Assembly: GCF_014650555.1 (NCBI RefSeq)
Contig: NZ_BMVE01000003.1
Span: 1-64,000 of the forward strand
Source: Streptomyces goshikiensis
GTDB taxonomy: Bacteria; Actinomycetota; Actinomycetes; Streptomycetales; Streptomycetaceae
Direction of reading: 5' to 3'
DNA length: 64,000 nucleotides
In this document: positions 11,200 through 18,471 of the stretch, piece after piece
How positions within the stretch are numbered: the stretch's first letter is position 1
Layout: each line of letters starts with the position of its first letter
Translations under genes and position numbers: made by a program
Notes under the pieces: model-generated
Database searches by the model: none
Told to the model about the DNA's origin: nothing
The model's input: only the letters and a program-made list of their open reading frames with translations

Positions 11200-11639
11200 T
11201 GGCCACCACCTCGCCCTCACCCGCCGCGAGCGACGGCACGGTGCGCCCGCGTGCCGTCACGCCGGGCACCGTGACGGCGGCGCTGCTGGTGCCGCTGCTG
11301 ACCGTGGCCGGTGTGGCCACCTCCCTGCACACGCAGGAGATCGAGCACGGGTGGGCCGACCGGCAGCGCGAAGCCTGCCGGCGCCTGCCCTTCCCGATGG
11401 CGGAGTACGTCGCGGGGTGGGCCGGTGTGGGCCTCGGCCTGGCGGCGGTGGCCGTGTGCGTGCTGCTCGCACGGCGGCTGCGCGGACGGTACGGCCGGCG
11501 GCTCGGGGAGAACTGGCCGGGTCTCGTCGCCGGTACCACTGTCTGGTTCAACGTTCTGGCGATCCCGATGGAACTGATCCAGCTGTACGTCGTCTACTCG
11601 GCCGCCGCGGCGGGGATCAACCTTGGCGACGGGTGCTGA
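11199..11639 (+). CDS. Small integral membrane protein, unknown function
   Basis: 146 aa. The ATG at 11199 shares its A with the TGA of the preceding gene (TGATG), so the two are translationally coupled; a start 9 nt earlier is also in frame. Three hydrophobic segments are visible: about residues 25-42, 67-90 (after PMAEYVAGW) and 110-135. No domain is recognised. Coupling to an amidase-like gene could mean an envelope-associated pair, but that is inference only. Part of the chromosome bordering the PKS cluster. Confidence 0.6.
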   Translation: MATTSPSPAASDGTVRPRAVTPGTVTAALLVPLLTVAGVATSLHTQEIEHGWADRQREACRRLPFPMAEYVAGWAGVGLGLAAVAVCVLLARRLRGRYGRRLGENWPGLVAGTTVWFNVLAIPMELIQLYVVYSAAAAGINLGDGC

Positions 11640-12120
11640 CGAGCTCGTGCACGGTGGGCGGGTGAGACGTCGGGGCCAGTGGCCTGTTGCCCGGCGTCAA
11701 GCTGAGGGCACGGGGAACGGCGGGGTGGTGCCTCATCGGACGCTGCCCGAGGGGATGGCAGCGGCCGGGAGCCGTGATTCTCAAGCTGCAACCGAGCCGG
11801 CCCGATCGAGGGGAAGATCTTCGAATCCCCATCCCGGCCATCACTCCGTTTCCTAGCCTGGTCTGGGGCGGTCACGGGCGAGGCAGCAAAGGTGTGAAGC
11901 GTGGCTGGGGGCGACTTGTCGGAGAGGGCCGACGGCCTTGCCGTGGTCCTTTCGATGTGCAGGTGCTCGCAGTCCTGAAGAAGGTGCCCATGCCATGGGC
12001 GAGTGACTTCGTCGCCATTCGGTGCGGGGCTCCTCGGGCGCCAACCTTTTGTTGACGCCGGAGGGTCCAATACGTTCCTGACCTGCACGAAAACGGATTT
12101 CTCGTGTTACGTTCTGCAAC
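11640..12120. other. Intergenic stretch without a convincing gene
   Basis: No frame here has a good start, ribosome binding site and recognisable product together. The segment is less GC-biased by codon position than its neighbours and contains a GAAGATCTTC palindrome near 11812. Together with the remnant that follows, it looks like decayed sequence. Confidence 0.5.
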
Positions 12121-12271
12121 CGGATCGGGCGCAGCAATGAAGAGATCGTCCAAGCCCGCCAGGACTGGATGCAGGGCACCCGCTTCGGCTAGGCAAAGGG
12201 CTACGACGGCCCCCGATCCCCGTCCCCAACTCCCGCCGGCCCCCCTGAAGCCCCGCGGCCGGGTGCGCTGA
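12121..12271 (+). pseudogene. Remnant of a pirin-like C-terminus
   Basis: Read in the frame starting at 12121, the DNA gives NEEIVQARQDWMQGTRFG, a TAG stop at 12190-12192, then AKGYDG. A shift of frame further on gives PLKPRGRVR followed by TGA at 12269-12271. These pieces, in this order, resemble the C-terminal tail of the actinobacterial pirin-family proteins that end with an EEI-AR-DW-RFG-GYDG-LKPRGR pattern. The in-frame stop and the frame change mark it as broken. No pirin N-terminal cupin (metal-binding His residues) is seen upstream. The assignment rests on remembered family pattern only. Confidence 0.45.
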
Positions 12272-12351
12272 ACTGCTGGTTTGTTCAGAAGCCCGCTGGG
12301 TGCGGTGCTCGCACCCAGTCTTCCGGTTTTGGTCTGGCGATTGGCTGAAAG

Positions 12352-13281
12352 TCACCCACACCCGGGTGGGGTCGCGAGTCGCCCCCGCGTGGCGGCGACC
12401 ATGCTGCGCTGCCCCGCCGCAGCGATCTCGGTCTGCGGCCGCCTCCTCAGGGAGCGCAACGGCCGCAGCCAGCGTTGACGGGCCCATCCCGGTCCGTTGC
12501 GCAGCTCGGCGTAGCGGACGACTGCGTTGGGGGTCATCGTTCGGATCCACATCGGTCTTCCGACCATGATGCGTTCGGCGCCGGCCGAATCGCCTTCGAG
12601 GTTCCACCGCGTGGGATCGAGTACGACGTCGGTGTAGATCTCGGCGACGAACTCACAGTGTCCCGCGTGGCCGATGGTGAAGCCGCGGGTCTCAGGGTGG
12701 TCCGTGTGGCCGGTGGTGCCAGAGAATCCCTGGTCCAAAGCGATCTTCAATGCCTCTACGGATCGGGACTGCGGGTCGTCCCATTGGGAGGTGTTCTGCC
12801 TTCCCCTGGTGCGCAGCAGCTCTTCGACCGCCGGCGCCGCTGAGGAGGTCCAGCCGTCGGCGAAGCCGTCGCTCGGCCCGAAGCCGCGTAGGTTGTCCTT
12901 GCTTCCGAAGAGGCAGATGTCGACGCGCTGGCCGTGCACATTTCGCAGCCGAGTGTGCATGACTACGGCTTCCCGGGTGTGCCATGCGGCGAACTCGGCG
13001 AACTCGACTTTGCCGACACCCTTGACGTAGGAGGCCGCGGGTTCCTGGTCCAGGCTTTCCGTCGCCGCGGTACCGAGGTGACTCTCAATCCGGCGCGCCT
13101 CTTCCAGGCGGTTCCGCGTCACACGCTGTCGGGGCCCGATGCCTCCTTGGAGGCCGATGAACGAGAGGCCGAGGGTCCAGGTTTGCCGTCCGGTGAGCTC
13201 GATGCCGTTCTCTTCGGCAACTTGTCGGACTGCTCGATCCGACCAGTAGACGTATCGGCCGACCTCGTTGCTGGCTGCCAT
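12352..13281 (-). CDS. Hypothetical protein, possibly SAVMC3_10250/DUF7019-like
   Basis: 309 aa on the minus strand, starting MAASNEVGRYVYWSDRAVRQVAEENGI. It is soluble-looking, with no signal peptide or membrane segment, and no catalytic motif I recognise. The opening YVYWSD plus a mid-protein block (ICLFGSKDNLRGFG) recalls an actinobacterial uncharacterised family that NCBI has called SAVMC3_10250; this is a tentative memory. The last 40 residues are Arg-rich and low in complexity, so the true end of the conserved domain may be earlier. It stands alone, with a pirin-like remnant on one side and an unrelated gene on the other. Confidence 0.55.
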   Translation of the reverse strand: MAASNEVGRYVYWSDRAVRQVAEENGIELTGRQTWTLGLSFIGLQGGIGPRQRVTRNRLEEARRIESHLGTAATESLDQEPAASYVKGVGKVEFAEFAAWHTREAVVMHTRLRNVHGQRVDICLFGSKDNLRGFGPSDGFADGWTSSAAPAVEELLRTRGRQNTSQWDDPQSRSVEALKIALDQGFSGTTGHTDHPETRGFTIGHAGHCEFVAEIYTDVVLDPTRWNLEGDSAGAERIMVGRPMWIRTMTPNAVVRYAELRNGPGWARQRWLRPLRSLRRRPQTEIAAAGQRSMVAATRGRLATPPGCG

Positions 13282-13524
13282 CCGACCTCGAATTCGTTGG
13301 TGCCCCCGTATGCCGGAGTGGGGTCATGCTGGCACGGCAGCACCGGTGCCTGGCGTGGTCGGCGGGTTCCCGCACGGGACAGCCTCCGACCTGCTAGGGA
13401 GTCAGGGTTGGCAGTGCCGTGATACCGGTGCATGCGCCGAATCCTGCCTGGAGGGCGGTGTTGGGGCTTAGGGTCGTGGTGACCGGGTGCTTGGTCCGGC
13501 GCTTTGGAAGGGCTGTCAGGATCC

Positions 13525-14196
13525 GTGACGTCGTCAACCGCCGCTGACCATGGGATCGCGCTTACCGAGCGCGTCATCTCCGCTGTGGAGGCTGACCCGC
13601 AGCGGCTCGTCCTCGACTACGACCGGTTCGTGGGGCCGTGGGTCGAGGGGGAGGCGGAGCCGGTGCCCGGCGAGGTGCTTGACGGGGCGGTCTTCCCCAG
13701 CGGGCGGCCGCTGCCGCCCAGCCTGCGGCGTTGGCTGGCGTACGACAGCAGCCTGCTGCGCCGCTCCGGCTGGTTCCGGCCGGCCGAGGAGTCGGTTCGG
13801 TCCTGGGAGTTCGCGCCCCTGCCGCTCGGCGAGCTGGCCGTGGTGGCGCTCGGCGAGGGCTGGGGCGCGCCGTTCGGGGCGCTGTCGGAGCGCTTCGACG
13901 AGTGCTCCCTGCTGCCCGGCGGATCGGACTCCCGGCGCGTGCTGGCCACGGGCGAACCCGACGCGTACGGCGAGTACCCGGTGTTCGCGCTCGACGTGGA
14001 CGACCTGCCGTGCATCGAGTTGATGTACCCGGGGCTGGACGTCTACCTGGCGGACACCGCCGGGGTGATCGGCCGTTCGGGGAACGGCTATTCCGCGCTG
14101 GCCGGGGATCCGCGCTACAGCCGGCGGATGCTCACCCAAGCGCGGCGCTACCTGGCGGGTGAGCTGCACGAACTCTGCCTGGACTGGCCGGAGTAG
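13525..14196 (+). CDS. Hypothetical soluble protein, acidic
   Basis: 223 aa from GTG 13525 (GTCAGGA just upstream); TTG 13504 in the same frame is a weaker start. The sequence has blocks LPPSLRRWLAYD, PLPLGELAVV and LPCIELMYPGLDVYLAD and an acidic overall character. The layout recalls SMI1/KNR4 (SUKH) type proteins, many of which are toxin immunity proteins, but no toxin gene is adjacent and I would not assign the family. No signal peptide or membrane segment. It converges with the LuxR regulator, whose stop lies 100 bp further on. Confidence 0.6.
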   Translation: MTSSTAADHGIALTERVISAVEADPQRLVLDYDRFVGPWVEGEAEPVPGEVLDGAVFPSGRPLPPSLRRWLAYDSSLLRRSGWFRPAEESVRSWEFAPLPLGELAVVALGEGWGAPFGALSERFDECSLLPGGSDSRRVLATGEPDAYGEYPVFALDVDDLPCIELMYPGLDVYLADTAGVIGRSGNGYSALAGDPRYSRRMLTQARRYLAGELHELCLDWPE

Positions 14197-14296
14197 GGCG
14201 GTAGAGCGGTCCGATGTTGTTGTGTGCCGGGGGCCCGGCCCGGCCCATGGCGGCAGGTGGGCCACGGGCGCCTTCGGGACCCGGCCACGAGTAGAA

Positions 14297-17272
14297 CTAG
14301 CCGGGGACGGCCGGGCCTAGGACGCGGGCCAGGGCGGTGCGGGAGGAGACGCCCAACTTGCGGTAGGCGCTGCCCAGATGGGAGTCGACCGTGCGGTGGC
14401 TGAGGAAGAGGCGCTCGGCGATCTGCCGGGAGCGCAGTCCCGCGGCGGCCAGATCGGCGACCTCCCGCTCGCGCTCGCTCAGCGCGGACCAGAGGTCCGC
14501 GACCCGGGAGCCCGCGCTCGGATGGGGGCTCAGGGCCGGCCGAGTGTCGGCGGAGAGGCGGGCTCGGACGCGTTCGGCTTCCTCCACGGCCAGGGCCGCC
14601 CCGCAGGCCCGGGCCATGGACTCGGCCCGGGCCAGAACGTCCAGTGCGGCGCCCGGACCGCGTACCAGCGCGGTCGCCGGTGCCGAGGCGATGAGCGTCC
14701 ACGCGTGCTGCACGGGCAGGCCTCCACCACGGAAGGCCTCCGCCGCCCGCTCGAACAGCTCCAGCGCCCCGGCGTGCTCCCCGCGCGCCGACCGCAGCTG
14801 GGCGCCGGCCCGGTGGACGCACGCCCACTGCAACGGCAGACCGAGCCGGCCGGCGTCCGCCTCCGCGTCGGCGAGCAACCGCTCGGCGCCCACGGCGTCA
14901 CCGCCGGCCAGCGCGGCGGTCGCCATCAGGGCGAGGAGCGAGGGCCGGAAGGCGGGCTGCACCTGCGGCAGGCCATCACCGCCGCCGCCGTCCCGCAGCG
15001 TCCGCAGGCAGCCGGTGGCGTCCCCGCCGAGCAGCTGTGCGTGCGCCAGCAGGCTGATCGCGGAAGTGGCCCACCAGCCCCGGCCGAGAGCTACGACGTC
15101 CACCGCCCGCGCCGCGAGCGCGACCGCCTCGCCCGCGTACCGCCGCCCCCGGGCCCAGACCAGCGTCATGGCGCGCATCGCCGTCGCCAGCGTCACCACG
15201 TCGGGCGCGCCGACCGCGCGGGCCAGCTCTCCCGCCTCGACGGCCCGGCGCTCCGCCCCGTCGAGCCGGCCGGCCCACTGGTCGATCATGGTCAGGCCCA
15301 GCAGCTGGTGGGCGCGGATGTGCTTCTGCGCCCCGCCGGTCGCGGCATCCAGACCCCGCTGGAGGTGGCGGCGGGCGTCCGGGAACCGCTCCAGGTACAG
15401 CTCCGCGCAGCCGAGGAGGGCGAGGACGTCCGGGGTGTGGCCGGCCACCCCGTCCGGCAACGCGTCCACCAGAGCGGCGCAGCGGGTCACTTCGGGCGCT
15501 CCCCGCGCGATGTCGCCGGAGAACACGTCGCAGAAGGCGATGAGGACGCCCAGGGCCGCCGAGGCGGAGGGCCCGGCCTCGGTCCGCGCCCGGGCGGCCT
15601 CCCGCAGCAGCGGCCGGATCCGGTCGTGGGTGCCGCGCAGGACGTGCACCAGCCCGTACTCGTAGATCAGCTCGGTGGCCTCGGGGGACAGTACGGCGGG
15701 CAGCGGCCGGGGCAGCAGCGCCATCCCGGTGCGGGCGATGGCCTCCGCCTCCTCGTAGCGGCACAGCAGCCGCTCCGCGTCGGCGCAGACCGCGTACGCC
15801 CGCAGCAGCAGCCGCGGGGTCAGCCGAGCGCCCCCGTCGTCGGCCCGCCCGGCGGGCCGGGGGTCAGCAGGCCGGGAACCGCCCTCGGCGAGCAGGTCAT
15901 GGGCGAGGGCGCGGGCCTCCCGGATGTGTCCGGAGGCGATGAGCGCCCGGCAGTGCGCGAGCTCCCAGGCCGCCCGCTCCTCGACCTCCCGGCCACGGGC
16001 GGGCAGCGCGTCCAGGGCGAGCCGCAGCCAGCGGGCCGCGATCGCGGGTGCCCGGGTGACCGTCTCCGCGGCCCCTTCGGCGAGGACGCGAGCCGCGGCG
16101 GCCCCATCGGTGTGCACTAAGTGCTCCGCGTGCCGGGCCCGCTCCACGGCCGGGGCGCCCCGCTCGGCGGCCATCCGCAAGGCCCGCCGGTGGGCGTCCA
16201 GCAGGAAGGGAAGCTCGCAGTCGGCGTGGGCGACCTGCCCGACGACCGGATGACGGAACGCCAGCCGCTGGCCGTGGCCCGCCGGACGCACCAGATCCGC
16301 GCGGACCAGCTCCGCGCACGCCGCCAGGCCGTCCCGCGCGCCGAGCCCGGCGATCCGGGCGGCGTCCGCGGGCCGGAACGTCCCGCCCAGCACGGCCGCC
16401 GCCCGCGCGGCGGCCCGCGCCGGTCCGCTCAGCGCGCCGAGCTCGGCGAGCAGCGGCGCCGCCTCCCGCAGCAGACGGTCCTCGTCCCCGCCCGCCCGGT
16501 CCGGCCACAGCCCGGCATCGAAGCCGGCCGCGACCAGCAGCCGCAGGTACCCCGGAAGTCCCTTCGACGCGGTGTGCAGGACCGCCGCGGAGGCCCCCGT
16601 CCTGCTCGGGAGTGCATACGCGGGGGCCGTGGCCGCATCCGGCGCTCCGGCCCCGTACGCCCCCACCGCGAGCGGTCGGCGCCAGCGGTCGAGCAGGGCC
16701 GCCACCGCCGCCACGTCCAGCGGGCCGGCCTCCACCCGGACGATCCCAGCCGTCCGTACGCCCAGGTCAAGCGCCTCCAACAGGGCCGGCGGACTTTGCC
16801 GGGGCCGGTGCGCCAGAACCAGCACGAAGGGGGAGGGGGAAGGAGCGGAGGACGAGAGGGAGCGGATCAGCCGGAGCGCCAGCTCCAGCGAGGACGGATC
16901 GGCCCGGTGCATCTCGTCGACCAACAGCACGCCACCGGCGGCCCGCTGCCGGATCAGCTCGTACCAGGCGGCCGGGTCGGCCGGGTCGGACCCCTCGGCC
17001 AGCCCGGTCCGCCCCGCGGCGTCGCGGAAGACCCGGAACGGGCCCTCGCCCGCGCGGGGCGCGCGGGCCCAGATCACCGGAAGCCCGCGCCGCCCGGCCT
17101 GCTCCGCCAGCCAGCAGGCCAACTGCGTTTTGCCGGAACCCGGTTCACCGGCGATCTCGACCACGGCCCCCCGGCCGCGCTCCAATCCGTCCAGGACCTG
17201 CGAGAGCCGCGCGCTCTGCGCCTCACGTCCCACCGGCGGACCGTCCGCCATCGGTGACGGCACAACGAACAT
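14297..17272 (-). CDS. LAL-type LuxR family transcriptional regulator with ATPase domain
   Basis: 991 aa. ATG 17272 follows GGGGGAGGGG; the ORF extends 22 codons further, into the repeat region, without a ribosome binding site. The N-terminus has a P-loop (GEPGSGKTQ, about residues 42-50) and a Walker B-like LLVDEMHRAD. A long alpha-helical, TPR-like middle follows. The C-terminus is a LuxR helix-turn-helix (LSEREREVADLAAAGLRSRQ, then IAERLFLSHRTVDSHL). LAL regulators are large activators common in macrolide clusters (PikD type), but many act elsewhere. The gene lies about 3.6 kb beyond the PKS operon, behind unrelated genes, so control of the PKS is possible but unproven. A tandem repeat is just upstream of its start. 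Confidence 0.93.
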   Translation of the reverse strand: MFVVPSPMADGPPVGREAQSARLSQVLDGLERGRGAVVEIAGEPGSGKTQLACWLAEQAGRRGLPVIWARAPRAGEGPFRVFRDAAGRTGLAEGSDPADPAAWYELIRQRAAGGVLLVDEMHRADPSSLELALRLIRSLSSSAPSPSPFVLVLAHRPRQSPPALLEALDLGVRTAGIVRVEAGPLDVAAVAALLDRWRRPLAVGAYGAGAPDAATAPAYALPSRTGASAAVLHTASKGLPGYLRLLVAAGFDAGLWPDRAGGDEDRLLREAAPLLAELGALSGPARAAARAAAVLGGTFRPADAARIAGLGARDGLAACAELVRADLVRPAGHGQRLAFRHPVVGQVAHADCELPFLLDAHRRALRMAAERGAPAVERARHAEHLVHTDGAAAARVLAEGAAETVTRAPAIAARWLRLALDALPARGREVEERAAWELAHCRALIASGHIREARALAHDLLAEGGSRPADPRPAGRADDGGARLTPRLLLRAYAVCADAERLLCRYEEAEAIARTGMALLPRPLPAVLSPEATELIYEYGLVHVLRGTHDRIRPLLREAARARTEAGPSASAALGVLIAFCDVFSGDIARGAPEVTRCAALVDALPDGVAGHTPDVLALLGCAELYLERFPDARRHLQRGLDAATGGAQKHIRAHQLLGLTMIDQWAGRLDGAERRAVEAGELARAVGAPDVVTLATAMRAMTLVWARGRRYAGEAVALAARAVDVVALGRGWWATSAISLLAHAQLLGGDATGCLRTLRDGGGGDGLPQVQPAFRPSLLALMATAALAGGDAVGAERLLADAEADAGRLGLPLQWACVHRAGAQLRSARGEHAGALELFERAAEAFRGGGLPVQHAWTLIASAPATALVRGPGAALDVLARAESMARACGAALAVEEAERVRARLSADTRPALSPHPSAGSRVADLWSALSEREREVADLAAAGLRSRQIAERLFLSHRTVDSHLGSAYRKLGVSSRTALARVLGPAVPG

Positions 17273-17306
17273 CACCCCTCCCCCCTGCGGCCGCTGCTCG
17301 ATCCAG

Positions 17307-17351
17307 GCATTGCCAAGGCAATGCCAAGGCAATGCCAAGGCAATGCAAGGC
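17307..17351. repeat. 11-bp tandem repeat with dyad symmetry upstream of the LAL regulator
   Basis: Three exact copies of gccaaggcaat (17312-17322, 17323-17333, 17334-17344) are flanked by partial copies (ggcatt before, gcaaggcg after). Adjacent copies form overlapping dyads of the type ATTGCC-AA-GGCAAT. The period is close to one DNA helical turn. It lies 35-80 bp upstream of the regulator start and about 210 bp before the divergent secreted-protein gene, so it is placed as an operator. Confidence 0.75.
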
Positions 17352-17559
17352 GAGGCCGCACGTCAGTCTCGGAAACCTCTCCCCCCGCTCCTCACTTTGT
17401 AGCGCGCCGCACTGACAACGACCCGGCGCCGCCGACGGCTCACTTCACCGACGGCGTCCTGCGCTACGTATCCGGTTGCGTAGTTCTACGGCTGTGCGGG
17501 GCCGGGCCACCGGGAAGACTGCCGTCCCGTCAGCTCATCACCCCGACCTGGGAGAACCC

Positions 17560-18366
17560 GTGAAGTTGAGATCCATTGCGGCGACGGCCGTACTCGGCGC
17601 CGTCGTCTTCACCGCCGTTCCGGCCGCTGCCGTCCCCTTCAGCGCCTACGCCTGCGGTGGCTCCACCCTCTGCCAGGACGAGGACCCGGGCGACGAGGGC
17701 GGCGGCGATGAAGGCGGCGGCGGTGGCAACTGGGGCGGCGGCGACTGGGGCGGCGAAGGAGGCAGTGGCGAGGGAGGCGACGGCGGCGGCGACTGGAGCA
17801 ACGACCCGGGCGACCCCGGGAACGTCCCCTCCGATCCGGGGGGCTCGGGGGTGGAGATCGTGGACGGGCCGATCGGCCAGCCCATCGACGCGACCCTGCC
17901 CGAGGTCGTGGTCACCGGGCACGCCACCCGTCCCTCCGCCCCGGCCAGCCCCGGCATCCCGACGACCCACGGGGGCGGCGTCAGCGGCCCCGGCCCCCTG
18001 GTCACCGTGCACAGCCGGGGCAGGGTGTGGGAGGAGCGCGGGAAGTGCTACCGCAACCAGTCCGGCTCCGTCGAGGCCAAGTACAGCCAGGGAGTGACCT
18101 ACACGGTCGCCACCCAGACCAGCACCAACATCTCGGCGACGGCGCTCCAGATGCTCACCGCCCAGATAGGTACGCAGCTCAACACCACCGTGACCGAGAC
18201 CTACAACACCGAGCTCACGCTCAAGCCGGGTGAGTCCTGGGCCGTTTACGTCGAGTACCAGACCAATGTCTACGCGATCACCACGTCCGACTTCTGGGGC
18301 AACTACTCGACCGAGTTCGTCAACGTCACACAGCCCACCGGCGTCGTGGCGGGTCGCGCCTGCTAG
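17560..18366 (+). CDS. Secreted Gly-rich protein of unknown function
   Basis: 268 aa from GTG 17560 with GGGAGA 5 nt upstream; the longer frame from 17476 lacks a ribosome binding site. The first about 27 residues (VKLRSIAATAVLGAVVFTAV then PAAA) form a Sec signal peptide. Residues about 35-90 are a low-complexity run of Gly, Asp and Glu with GGGDWGG-type repeats. The last about 110 residues are rich in Thr, Ser, Tyr and Val in alternation (TYTVATQTSTNISATALQML), suggesting beta structure, and contain two Cys residues that could pair. Function not recognised; a similar C-terminal pattern occurs in uncharacterised Streptomyces secreted proteins. It is divergent from the LAL gene and shares its repeat-bearing upstream region. 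Confidence 0.72.
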   Translation: MKLRSIAATAVLGAVVFTAVPAAAVPFSAYACGGSTLCQDEDPGDEGGGDEGGGGGNWGGGDWGGEGGSGEGGDGGGDWSNDPGDPGNVPSDPGGSGVEIVDGPIGQPIDATLPEVVVTGHATRPSAPASPGIPTTHGGGVSGPGPLVTVHSRGRVWEERGKCYRNQSGSVEAKYSQGVTYTVATQTSTNISATALQMLTAQIGTQLNTTVTETYNTELTLKPGESWAVYVEYQTNVYAITTSDFWGNYSTEFVNVTQPTGVVAGRAC

Positions 18367-18471
18367 GTCCTGATGTCACATGTCCCGCCCACCTCAGCAG
18401 TGACGCGAGGGAGACGGCTGCTGGGTGGAGCGGGGGCGGTGGAAGGGCCTGTCGTGGGGGCCGTCGGGCGG

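Noticed and set aside
11810..11840. T-loop-like string tcttcgaatcccc, suggesting a tRNA end or attachment site
   Set aside because: No matching acceptor, D or anticodon stem is found upstream; the sequence is explained by a short palindrome.
11594..12088. 164-aa minus-strand frame in the gap after the membrane protein
   Set aside because: Composition is Pro/Arg/Ser-rich without secondary-structure pattern, ribosome binding site or recognised motif.
17307..17351. Tandem repeat considered as a CRISPR array
   Set aside because: The unit is 11 bp with no spacers and no cas gene is in the window.
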